Source: Mesaphorura yosii
Taxonomy: Eukaryota; Arthropoda; Collembola; Poduromorpha; Tullbergiidae
Assembly: GCA_009869945.1 (NCBI GenBank)
Contig: WIXG01000149.1
Location: forward strand, 111,208 to 175,207
DNA length: 64,000 bases
Direction: 5' to 3'
Positions 40,298 through 54,030 of this stretch are shown piece by piece. Made by a program: the position numbers and the translations under genes. Every line of letters starts with the position of its first letter. Within the stretch, counting starts at the first letter, position 1. Below the pieces are notes generated by a model. That model saw nothing but the letters and a program-made list of their open reading frames with translations, made no database searches and had not been told where the DNA came from.

Positions 40298-41346
40298 CTA
40301 ATACACTTGACCTGGCCTGAGCCCTTCCACATCTTTGGATTCGCCAACGGTTCCGTCAAATTCGATGGAATTTATCCTGACCATTGTGTAGATAGACTTG
40401 TAAACTGTGGATAAAAACAATAAACATGAATAATGAGCCAAATGTCAGGCTCTGTTCACAATTTAAGATAGAAGAAACAAAAACAACTTACATTTAAAGC
40501 GTCTGTAATTATTGCTGCGTTTTTTTAAAATAAAGTGAAATTTTGTGTAGGATAATGTTTTTTCGAGGACGGTGGCTTCGACTTTCACAAGATCTCGAGG
40601 TAGCATTGGTCGACCGACAAGAGTAAAGTTTTCTCCGCCAACTAGAAGAACCTACCGATTTGAAATGGGCATTGCCATTACATTGTTTCGAAATCAGAAA
40701 TATATGTTTAATCAAGAAATTATAAGACAGTGGAACCTAAGATTAAACTACCTTCTCTAGCCGTAGTCGATCACCCGCATTCGGTGGCCAGAATTCTTGA
40801 ACGATTATGACATCGTTGTTCGTAACCTTAAACTGCTTTGCAGCGACTTGGACAACCGCAAATAGTCTGCCGTGGCTTCCACTTTTGATTTCGTTATTGA
40901 CTTTATCGATGACTTCTAAAAAAATGCAAGCAAGCAAAAGATTGATGGATCAAGGAAGAATTTGGACTGGAACAGCAACTCAACTAGATTTAGATACACC
41001 ACGCCCTTACTTTTCGTATCTGACAGTTCCTGGTCTCTTATTCTAGCAGGGTCCTCTGAAATTCCAGTCGTCACCTCCTCCTCTCTAATTTTGGGCACAC
41101 TTTTTAAGAATCGAACAGGTCTAGAAAGTGCAAAGCAGAGCGTATATTCGGACTTAGAAACTTAACCGACTCAACTCATGCAAGTTTGTACTGCTTGTCA
41201 GCAATCAAAGCAAGTAGATGCTTAACTACTTACGTGTGCTGAAACTGTAGATTTTCAAATTGTCTGGCAGCCGCAGGTGAGATGGAGGAGAAGAGGAAAT
41301 TGGAGTTTAGGGGCAACAACTGTCCCAGCTTCGCAAGTCTGAGCAT
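40298..41346 (-). CDS. MRPL21: mitochondrial large-subunit ribosomal protein bL21m
   Basis: Five exons: 41346-41234, 41120-41011, 40915-40752, 40651-40492 and 40404-40298, giving 217 residues (human about 205). It is a structural protein of the mitochondrial large ribosomal subunit. The N-terminus (MLRLAKLGQLLPLN) has the composition of a mitochondrial presequence. The bL21 fold is clear: FAVVQVAAKQFKVTNNDVII, then GDRLRLEKVLLVGGENFTLVGRP, then LVKVEATVLEKT, and the basic KKRSNNYRRF stretch. The C-terminal VRINSIEF matches the mitochondrial branch (human VLRINSIEI), with about 20 extra residues after it. The frame holds across all four introns. Confidence 0.93.
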
Positions 41347-43352
41347 TGCACGTCAAACAGTTCGATGGAAGGAACCGCCTGGAGGTGGGTCACGACCAAT
41401 GATCGATTATGGATGCTGGTCACTTGAAATTTTCCAGTTTAACTGACTCGACTAATAACAAACGCAGCGGCTTCGACTCGGCTCAGCTTTAACTTCTTGG
41501 GAGATTATCCGCATGTAATTTTGAATCTCTGCGGCTGCGGCTAATGTGGAGCACTTTGCTTTGTTCATTCGAGAAGCATCAAACAAAAGAGAGAGTCGGA
41601 GTAGGCATTTCTCCAAGAGTAAATCGTTAGGATGCCTATTCTATTCTTGGGCGCATTTAATGCTTATGAATTGCATTACAAGACGCCGGGACAGGGCAGT
41701 AAACTGTAGAAGATTTGCTTATTGATCACGTTTGGTTCGTTTTTATTAAGTTTCGAATGATTTTCCGGAGTTACATTAAACTTTCTTACAACTACTTAAC
41801 TAAAAATCAATAATAAAATGTTCTTTATTACAAAATTAAGGTCTTGTGCTCTCTCTCAAATAAGAAATACCTACTAAACACTTTAATTAAACCGAAACTT
41901 AACAAGAATAGTGCGCTTTCATGCAAAGGCATGCGATTTCGATTGAATCTGCTGACAACGTACTGAAAACATGCAAAAATGTGTTGATTTTTAAGTTTAG
42001 TTGTTGGCGTGCACTGACATTATTGAGATTTGTTTGGCAAAACAATGGATAAGAATACTTTGAGTGATGAACAACAATCGAAGATCATGAAGGCCCTGTT
42101 TCATTGGCTGACTTTACTACCAGTACTCAGTTTGTGTTTTCTGCAAGTCTTTACGGTTTAGAACTTTACAATTAACGTGTTGTGAATTACGTAGCACGAG
42201 TTGCGAGTTGCTTAAATATTAATTACAAGTTACGATTAATTATTACCCGGACTGTGAATAGTTGGTTGCTTGTACTTGAATTCATGCAATGATTATGTAC
42301 GATCATGACGGTTGACAAATATGGAGACGTCGTGTGGCTGTTTAGTATTAAAACGAAATGCAGAGTATTTACAATTAAAGTGACGGAATCTCGTTCGCTG
42401 ATTTGACAAAAAACATTTGACCACATCGAAATATAACGAAAAGGGAAAGGGTGTACAAGAAAACTCTTTCTTTTTTTTGACTACCAAAGAAAAGAGTTGG
42501 CAAAATAACTTACTACGGAACGCGTTAAACCTGCATACACCAAACACACTAAATTACTAGGGCCTTAACTAATTACTATGTACAAACTCACATTTGTGGA
42601 AACTGGTTCCTCAAATGGTAAGTTTAAGCGTAACTGTTTGTGTTTTCCCCTCTTGCCATACCAGTGAGACTAATCATCAAGAATCACTCGGCAGTAGAAT
42701 CTTCCTCGTCAACTATTTACAGTAACATTCCTAAATTTAACACACGCATGCGTATAAACTATGATTCGATATTCCTAGCAACTAGATAACTTTTCGCGAA
42801 GATTTAACAATAATTAAGGACTCACTCAGCTCTCATATTTGCACTTAATTAACCACCTACGAAAATTCAAGTTGTAAAGCCATATTGAAGAAATACACAT
42901 TAATGTACAAATGGTCGAATCGAATCGAAATCGAGTTATTCGATTCGAGAATCCTGTACTTTCAGATATTCAGGCGCTGAATGATTAATTCCAGTCAACA
43001 AATTTAAAACATAGACGTAAATAAACACGAGACTATTTTCTTGTGGCTCGTATTTTAAGCCACCTCAAAAGTACTGAAATTCCTTCGCAAATTCACCACT
43101 CCGCAGAAATACTTACTTTCTCCCCAAAAAGATTCTTTGACCGTTCCAAAATCCAATTTGACCGCATTTTAAAAATTGACCACATTATTTGACATTGGTC
43201 ATAAAGATATATATTTATTGAACCAAAAGCGCCTTCTTGGCAGTAGTCGCTGCGCCTTTTTGCTCTACTCGCTGTACTTTCGTCCAGTGAGTCATGTCAG
43301 TGGCTAAATACAGCTTTTAAATGAGAAAAGTGGACTTTATGGGGAGATAAAC
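41347..43352. other. spacer upstream of MRPL21 and downstream of the OATP gene
   Basis: Two kilobases of AT-rich sequence with only short frames (for example 42223-42547 on -) and no recognisable gene. The left end is the MRPL21 promoter. The right end adjoins the OATP 3' UTR, with a second - strand AATAAA at 43214-43219. Confidence 0.5.
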
Positions 43353-43358
43353 TTTATT
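43353..43358 (-). terminator. poly(A) signal of the OATP gene
   Basis: TTTATT on + is AATAAA on -, about 210 bases after the stop. An alternative lies at 43214-43219. Confidence 0.5.
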
Positions 43359-43569
43359 TTTTGCGGAAAAATGCAGTACATTTTCTGTGGTGAGGATTAA
43401 AGTACATTTGCGGTGAGAAATATAATAAGTGGTTAAAATATTGGTAAAATCATAGACGACACTTAAAAACCAAGTCTCTTGCGCTGCGAGAATAATTTAC
43501 GAAGTTCATCTAGAACGCGAATACTTTGTTTCAATTCTCCTTTACTGATCATATTAAATTACACGCAGA

Positions 43570-46500
43570 TTAAACCGCTGCTGGTGATTTTGGCGTTGTG
43601 TCGGGAAGTATTTTTACCTCATGCTCCCGTTCCCGTTCATCTGCACTTTCTTCAAATACTACCCAGACAAAAACATTCTCAGTTTACTCTTCTATGCTTG
43701 ATTGCAATGAAAACAAACTTACGTTTGTCTAATGAAGCTGTAGAGTTGCTACGAATTTTGAGACCTTCAAGTTCCGTTACGACTAAATCCACCTCCTCCT
43801 TGTCCTCAATTTGCTTCAGTTGAAAATAGTCGTATAGAAACAAGATCATGGCTGCTAGTTTGAAACCCGCCAGAATGCCCGCATACCTGACGAATAAGCG
43901 AATGAAATCGTTCAGTTATTTTCTTCAGTTCTAGTCAAGCAAAAAGTGAATAAAGTAGATCGTAGATCCAGCCTTACTTAAATCTGAAGTCCATTATGTC
44001 ATATCGAATACAACGACCACTGACGGCTGGAAGTAATTTTGAACATCGTCTCACGCTCCATAAAAGACATGCGGAATCAATCACATTTCCAAATACTATT
44101 GGTGAAGGTATGTAGCCCAGCAGACGAAAAATAACAAATTGCATTCCAAGAGCAAATGATCGTTCTTCAGGCTGCACAGATCTAAGAATAGTAAGGTTCA
44201 TAATGATTTGCAATTAGTAAATGTGCCGCATTATTGTACTCTCCAAATCACTAGATCACTAGACCTCAAACTGGACCAACCTTAGTATTATCATTAGTAG
44301 AGGCATTTGTGTCATGGCCACTGTAGCAGACATAAAGAACAAAACGATCATAAAAAATGGAAGCGTGTTGCACGTATTGTCATCAGGGCAAACTCCCGGT
44401 GTGACGTCAAACCCTCCAGCACCTTTGGGACAATTTTAATGCAAATGGTTAAATCCAACAGAACTGAAAAGTGAGGATTCATTGTTTGATACACTTACAA
44501 GTACACTGAGTCAGGTTTACGGAACACCCAGCGTGACAAGGACTGAAATACGTTATTCCTGCATGACAAACGTATTGAGCGTCCAGCGAAGAATCGCAAG
44601 CACAGTCTATGTTGCACGGACTTGTGAGGTTGACGGGCAAAGGAGCGAAGTCACTAGAATTGGCAAAAGATTAGGTCAGGTTGGCTACCCTGCTGTGATT
44701 AGTATCTTCGTGACTTTTTCCTGCTTACGTTGGGTCAGGAGTGCCTGGATACGGCACCAAAGCCCCTGCGAGGTTAGGATTGCCGCATCCCAGGAAGAAA
44801 AAACAAGAATGTCCGAACAGGCAGATGATGTTGGTTATTACGACCAGGCGAGCTGCGCCCGATGGTGTTAACTGCAATCTCTTCATTAAGTAGCCTCCAA
44901 TAAAAATGCCAATACAAGCTCCTGCAGACCCAAAACCATTTGTGTAAGTACGAAGCTTACGAGATATATTTCGAACAGATTTGATGACAAATTTTCACCT
45001 GGAATTGCTATCCCGCCAGTGAAGAGAGAAGCCTTAGACCTTCCCATATTGAACTGAGTTTCCAAGTACTTTGGAAGGAAGACAATGAATCCGGATATTA
45101 TATTCATTTCCATGCAACCTCCCAGGCATGTAACCACATACACAGGATTTCTGCATAAAAAGGCGTTGAGGATTAAATTGCTACAAGTATTTGGATATGT
45201 ACATACGTCACAAGTCTCCAGATTGAGCGTGGAATGTCACGAATATTCTGACCATAGCTTGCTTCATCGGAACCTGAGCCCTGTTGGGCAATCTCGGCTA
45301 ATTCATATTCTGCCTCAGCTTCCTTTTCTTTCTCTGTTGACTTCTTCAGAAACTTTGGGAAGAACAAGAATGGCAAACATGCGATGAACAGAAGAACTGC
45401 GGCTATGAGAAAGCCACCCCACCACAAGCCGATGAATTGAGACCCTGCGAAATGAAATCAATGGTTGCCTATCGACCTCCACAATTTCAATTATAACTCT
45501 AACCAGCCTAACATAAAACGTTATGTTACCTTCTTCTGCTTCGGTGATTAGCGTTGACGGAATCGTGAGGAGCCAGGCGGCAAGAAGAAATCCCAGCACA
45601 GGCCCAAAGGCAGCAGTTGCGTAAATTATTCCTGTTAAGAACTTTAAGTTAGACAGAATTCAGAAATGAAGCATCATACTCCCTTACCAATGTAGACAGA
45701 CGACGACTCTTTCGCGACATGGTCATCGACATACGTGACGCCTAAGGTAAAAAGGGGCGATCCGCCACATCCCAGCAGAACTTGCGCTAGCATAAACAGA
45801 ATCAAGGGATGGCCGTAACTTTCAGGTTCGCTTGTAGTCGTCGTGCCGTCTGCTTCTAAAATTTCCACTCCGCAACCGTGCGTTTTCCCATAATACATGA
45901 TACCTTCCTTCGTTATAGTATTTCCGTCGTCTTCAGCATTTGGATCATCGTGGCCTGTCAGAATACTTAATTTTCTTGTGTCCTCCACATCGATGAACCT
46001 TGATGACTGAGGCTTCCTCGAATGACAGATGGAATTGTGTGGAGGTGGCACGCTCTCCGGTGTAAAATTTAATTCAGGGTTCAGAAAAGGTGACGGGTCG
46101 CTGTAGTTCTTAATTGAGTCGACATTGTGCCCGGGTGTCATGTTGTAATTTTCTTCCTGTACAAGTTTTGCCGTGACTAAAGAGTCCAGAAGCGGATCAC
46201 GTTGAATTCTAACTCGGTCCGTGCTGAGAAAGTGCGGCAATGTAAACACAACGAGACCTATGGCCATTACGAAGACTCCTGCAAAACAAATAAACATGAC
46301 GTTATTTTTAAGTGCCTCGAACATTGAACTGCGCAGCACTCATCTTACCAATGGCAATCCATCTTGGAATATGCCTTTTTGCTCCGAGGTATGAGACAAA
46401 TAATACAGTAACCACGTTTCCTATTTCATACGAGGAAGCGATGAGACCAGAAAATTTTGATGGAATCTCGAACCGCGCTGCAATCACGATAAAGAGATTC

Positions 46501-47388
46501 ATAATGTAGTATGGCATGAAGTCTTGATTTAATTTAAAGTCAACTAACATACCTTCAATAGTTGTGATGACGGCGTTCACATAACCAGATGCAATTGCTT
46601 GCTGTAGCGTTACGAGTAGAGAGAGGATGGCCACGAAGAATTTTATATTAGCGAAAGAACGGAAGTATGTCGGTAGGACGCATGGTCCTAGACCACATTC
46701 CATCTCGTCCAAGGACATATCCTTTTCCAGTAAGTCTGGACTCATGCATTTTGCATCCACCTCCGTTAGCGACCGCTTTCCCTCAGGGGAAGCTGTTCTT
46801 AGGTCGGCCGACAGCGTGCCTATAGTGCGCGAGCATTGGACATGAGATCAGTGGTTCAAGACTCAAGAGCACGTGGACGTGGTCATTAGCAAGTCATGAT
46901 CATGAAGTACCTTCTGGTGATTTACTGCGCAGGTTCAGCCCAGGTGTTGGTTGGTGAAATGTCGCGGGCACTTCCAAGTCTCGTAAACTGGACCACGCCA
47001 CGACACCAAGACCAACCATGGGCATGCATCCAGACAGCGTCCTCCGATGTCCCTTGATTATGGCAGCCGACGGCACCGTTCCCGCATGATGAGATGGCAG
47101 TGTTCTAGAATCAGCAAGAGGTTTACATGTCAACATGAAAACGAAGAATGACTGATCTCTATCTGAAAGACGAGCATGAGATTTATGAGATTCTTACCCG
47201 TGGTGAGTGTTCGGATGAGAAGGTCTAGATTCAAGCGGAGTATGGTAACTGCTCATGGGACCTCCATATGAGTGTCCTCGCCTGTGTCCGCGATGATGGT
47301 GATGGTGAGACTGCGATTGGGACGGCGTGGGAACCGACGCATTGGATGTCGTCGGCCCCTTAAAGGAACCGTGGTGATGGGTTGGCAT
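43570..47388 (-). CDS. organic anion transporting polypeptide (SLCO family)
   Basis: Fourteen exons join in one frame of 936 residues: 47388-47198, 47104-46911, 46819-46553, 46477-46349, 46278-45688, 45631-45530, 45444-45207, 45150-44999, 44921-44729, 44653-44499, 44422-44281, 44181-43978, 43886-43723 and 43658-43570. It is a 12-pass plasma-membrane carrier for bulky organic anions such as hormone and bile-acid conjugates. Family marks: GLGPC before the first segment, [40 protein letters not shown], and [15 protein letters not shown] Kazal-like extracellular domain rich in Cys follows ([26 protein letters not shown]). Two regions are unusual: an N-terminal extension of about 180 residues rich in His, Ser and Pro, and a loop of about 140 residues in exon 5. 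Family members are usually about 650 to 750 residues. Confidence 0.92.
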
Positions 47389-50300
47389 CTTCAAAATTCA
47401 GCTGTCTACAGCACAACTTTGGCGACCACACGCAAGGCAGGGCCACAAGTGTTCAAGTTTCCAATTGGGAACGGACGGCGGACCCAGACAGGAAGACACC
47501 TGCAGGAAGAAGTCGTTGACGGACAATGAAGGTCAAGTAATATCGACTGCTAGAAACTCGAGTCTTTGCAGTTTGCACTTATTGACTAGTTCACGAAATG
47601 CCAAATTGCACGGTGCTTGTCCAGCCATTAACATTTGTAAGGTAAATCGTGTCGTGAAATGGGTCAAATAAATTTTGTATGACAAACATTCTACATTCCG
47701 ATTTTCATTTCTAGCTCAGCGACATTCCTTTACTGTGTGCCATTAAACTATTACGTGCTCAGCCATAGTCTGAAAAGCAATCCGCCGAACCGAACCAGTC
47801 GCGGTCTTGCACCTCAATCCTTATATTAAGGATTTAAGAGGTTAGAACGAAATTGGAATTTGCTGTACATGCGGTTGGTTTCTAAGTTCAAGTCGATTGA
47901 ATTGTTATTATTTACGAGGACTTGGAGCGAAAGTGCTTTGTCATTAAAGTAATGGAAAACCAATAACAAATTGTAGTGTATGAGCAGTTTCGCTCGTATG
48001 TATGCATGTCTCGAAGCTGACTTGCTCAATTTCAGTGTGGGCAGCGTGGAATTTGGACTGGTACAAGCAACAACATAACAATTTGATCAATTTGTCTACT
48101 GAAACTGAATGACGAATGACGGCAATTGATGCCAGGGCATGTCGAGCATTAGACATATTGGCTTTCACTACCAAAATCGAGCTCGAGTGGCTCGCTTTTC
48201 GAGTCGAACCTTTTGACGGAAACTTTGGTGTGCTAACGCGATCCTACAGTCTCTTTCCTTTGTGCGTGTTTCTAGTTAATGAACGAACAATGGAAATGGG
48301 ACTATGAAATTATGCTATTTGCGACTGGCCAGAAATCTACGCACAAAATGAGACTCGCCTTGAATTGATAAAGGCAGTTTATCGCTTGCCGAAGTTTTGA
48401 TTGACTTGATGGGGAATGTTAGCAAATTATTCACTAAAAAGACTAAAAACGCATACGCATAGCTTTGTTCTTTGTTCATTGCAGGTACCAGCGACAATGG
48501 GTGCGGATGCCTTGAAGCCAAACTGGAACTGGCTTGGCACTGCATGATTTATATTTTCGCCGCATACATTTCCGTCGTCCTTCGTCCTTGCCTTGACTAC
48601 GTGCACTACAAGTGATGAAGTCAAGTTTTGCCCACAATGCCCACTGATAAGGACAACCACAAAAATCTATTTCTCACGTGTATAGTATGCGTATTGACAA
48701 GAAGAGAAATCAAACAACTGGAACTAATTAGGAAAAATTAAAAACTCTTCCTGTAACGAAGGTCAAGCTTCGAAGTTCCATCTTTTCGCATACGAACGTT
48801 AATGACTGACTGACTGATTGAGTTTGAGTGGAGTTAATCATGGAGCGATGGATCAATGCCGTAGCGTCTAGCGTGAAGTTTCTATTCATGAAATGTGGAA
48901 TCTTCCACTTCCAATATGCAAATAAAAATAAGGTCAAATGTCATTTGTATCACTTGTAGACTCGCAAGATGAACTATCTCAGTTGTGCGCTGAGGAAAGC
49001 AGTAGGGTACAGGGCTAGATTCATTGGTTTCGGTCGGAAACAATGTTCGCATATTTTTGGCGTGGACAGCGTCCTCAGCCGAGTTGCAAAAATGCAATAA
49101 ATGAATGACATGCAATGCAGCTCAGCGTGGTGCCCGTTGTATTTCTCAAATCCTCTGCGTCGTGCCCCAATTAAGTATATCGCACTTGCAATTTGGTATT
49201 GGAACGCCAATGCATATAGCTTATCTATCTTCATAATAATAGCTTCAGTAACTTGTTGACCGATTAAATGAATGTGGCACGGCACTGTGACTGGCAAGAT
49301 AACCACACAAACCCTGTCGCAGAGCCCTCAATGCGCACTAGACATTTTGCTCTCTGTCGTCTGGCAATTTTCTGTTAAATGAAAACGGCATATGCTATGT
49401 ACTATCTTGGTCCTTGTCTATTGCACCTATTCTAAAATAAAATCGTTGATATTCCGTGTGCTTTTATACAGCTACAGTAGGTACGGGATTAACGGAGTAA
49501 CCTGAATTGTAAACCCGAGAAATAAATGAATATAGATCTAATGAATTACCTTTTCCTTCAGTGTTCATTTTGGATCATTGATTCACAGAGTCTCGTTCTC
49601 TAATTTGACGCGGCTCGATGAGCAACGTCTGGGAAGATTTTGGTTATTAATTACCAACTGATGGCCGGATGGTATTCCTGGCCAGACCAAAAGGAAACGA
49701 TGAATTGACACAGGTGAATAATGCTAATACTGACGCGGATTCAGTCTGTCCCAAGAATTGGCGGAAGTGACTTGCTACGAGGCGACGTTCCCCTTGAGTT
49801 CCCGACTGATTTCCAGTTTCCATGCAAGATGCCAGATACAATATACAAACGATATCAGAATCTGACGGCTCAAATAAGAAGTCGATTGAATAATCATTGC
49901 AGCAAGAATTTAAATACTTACGTGTTTAGAATTTCATGTTGCAATATCCGCACTTCAAGTTCACGCGAAGAAATGCTGAACATTCGTGGCACGATCAAAA
50001 TATTCCAAAATTGGAATTGTAATTATGCTGCTAATAAGCTCGCGCACAACACAGGATTACATTGCCAAAACTTCAACTGAGCTCATTGTTGCGTATTTTG
50101 ACAGCTCGTTTACGAGCTGAGGCTTTACGAAATGGAATCGTAAATTGCAATTTGCACAAGATGCACTTTTGCGAGTTGTGAGTCGTTTGTTGACGTTGAA
50201 CTGCTGAACAATGCAATGAACTTAAAGTACCAAGACCGAGCAGCTGAAGCTGAAAGTAAAAGGTTGCATGAATTTCGTATAAAAAATAGAGATCATTAGT

Positions 50301-51999
50301 CTCTTTATACACTGCCGTACAGCACAGGGCACACAATCTTTTGTGCACGAGTTAACCAATAAAATAGCACTTGATTCAACAAAAAAGACGTAAAGGACAG
50401 CGCAGTCAGGACAGGAATGAACTGAAAGATTTTAAAGTTTTAATACAGATTTCATGTGTTGCATTACGTAAACTTCTTCCTGCACAGACAGAAGAGTACT
50501 GGCAACACGAATTGTTTGCACAGTCCGTTTGCACACCAAAGAGCATGAGGGAGATTTCGAGAGCCAGGGCCACAAAGCAGCTGAATTCTATTCGGAGACG
50601 TACTCGTCGTACTAGTGTTTAATCTACGCCTCCACAATGTGCTTAATGTTCAATGAAGCACTCCGTATTCCGTAATGTACCTCGTGTCGCTCTTCGCAAG
50701 AGTCAGATTTACTTAATCGCTTGAAAATCATCATCAAACAGACGACTCAGATGCAATCATAAAACCATCTGCTCGCACGCGTATTCAGAGATAAGGGCAT
50801 AGGACGGAACTGCCATTGTGCCAATGCCAACTGCAGCATGCATTACGAATCAACGTGAAATCCAATCGTCATTGTCGTAAAAACGGCGAAATGAAACTTT
50901 GAAGTGAAACGCATTGCATGGAAGCGAGACACTATAGTTTTATGCAGTCGCTGTCTGCGAAAAAATCAATCGAACCAGGAACCCACGTAAGAATTGTACA
51001 GTAGCATGTACAGTTCAACAAATCCATTTCCGATTTCCGAATCTCCGACGACATGAACGAAGCCACGACCGGCCACGTCGCAGGTTTCGTGCCAAGCATT
51101 TAGCATTGCGATATGAGACAGACCGGACAGCATAGCACCCAGCAGACCAGCATATCGGTGCACAACGTGGCATAAGCGTGTCAGCCATCCATCAAAATTC
51201 GTAAAGCACATTCCAAGTTTTTTCAGCATATTCACAATTCGCATTATTGGCTATTGATATTGACATTTAACGGCTGCGTTGCCTTCTTGTCAATCAAAAA
51301 TGTGAAATACCAGCTGCATTATCGACAGAAGAGGGCAACTGCCTTTAGTGCCTTTCTCAATATGTCTAAAACTGTCGGAAGACCTTTTCGTCAACTATAC
51401 TATGCCCACTTGCCCACCTAAACTTTGCACGTGCGAATCTGCGAGGCCCGAGACGAGATGAACAAAATTGGTTAATGGCATCAGATCAACTCGACGGTGA
51501 CGGTTCACATGCTGAAAGGTGTCAGCAGCTGGCCCCAGCACTCAGCTTAGACTTTTTTTTACGGACTTACCTTCTGCAGACACAGGAAACTTACGCAACT
51601 ACCAATAAGGACGTCAGGAAATGCTACTTTAAACAAGCCCTGCTACAAATTCAACAAATTAATGCATACGCATGAACTTGAAAATAATTTACACACATCA
51701 GGAATCTGCACATTCATCCAAGCCCCAAACACTCTAAGGCTTAGTCAGAAATTGCTGACACGCTGCGACTGCAAATGCCTACACATTAACCCTGCTCAAT
51801 GAAGTGCTAAAATAAATTAAGGAAGTGAGCACTAAAAGCAAACACGACATTGCATACGTATTGACATGATGAGTGCGCACGGAAAGTTGGCTGATGGTAG
51901 ACACTTTATTACTACTCATGAACGTCAGCGACTGCGCCATTAATTGATGTCAGGAGAGAGAACCTTTCAGACTATCAACGGTCTTTATGCTTTATCGAT
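47389..51999. other. long gene-poor stretch between OATP and RIOK2
   Basis: About 4.6 kb with no gene that I can support. The left end is the OATP promoter and 5' UTR. Short frames occur on both strands (for example 48974-49306 and 49721-50080) but none has a domain, a splice chain or a poly(A) context. GACTGACTGACTGA microrepeats occur near 48800, and AATGC-type words recur (49100-49120, 50815-50845). I saw no tRNA or mobile-element structure. Confidence 0.5.
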
Positions 52000-52005
52000 T
52001 TTATT
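52000..52005 (-). terminator. poly(A) signal of RIOK2
   Basis: TTTATT on + is AATAAA on -, about 110 bases after the stop codon. Confidence 0.55.
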
Positions 52006-52115
52006 AAGAACAATGCGACTTGTTGTTCGAAATCTTTAACAAAGAAACTCAATTACATAATCGAAATTCAAGCATCTTAGGCTAAATTAATTATATTTAA
52101 ATTGCTAAATAATTT

Positions 52116-54030
<1,915 letters not shown>

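Noticed and set aside
48180..48290. Possible tRNA on - because of a GGTTCGACTC B-box-like string
   Set aside because: No matching A-box, acceptor stem or anticodon arm could be folded.
47400..52000. Search for a gene cluster, transposon or CRISPR-like array in the gene-poor stretch
   Set aside because: No terminal inverted repeats, transposase motifs, regularly spaced repeats or long frames were seen.
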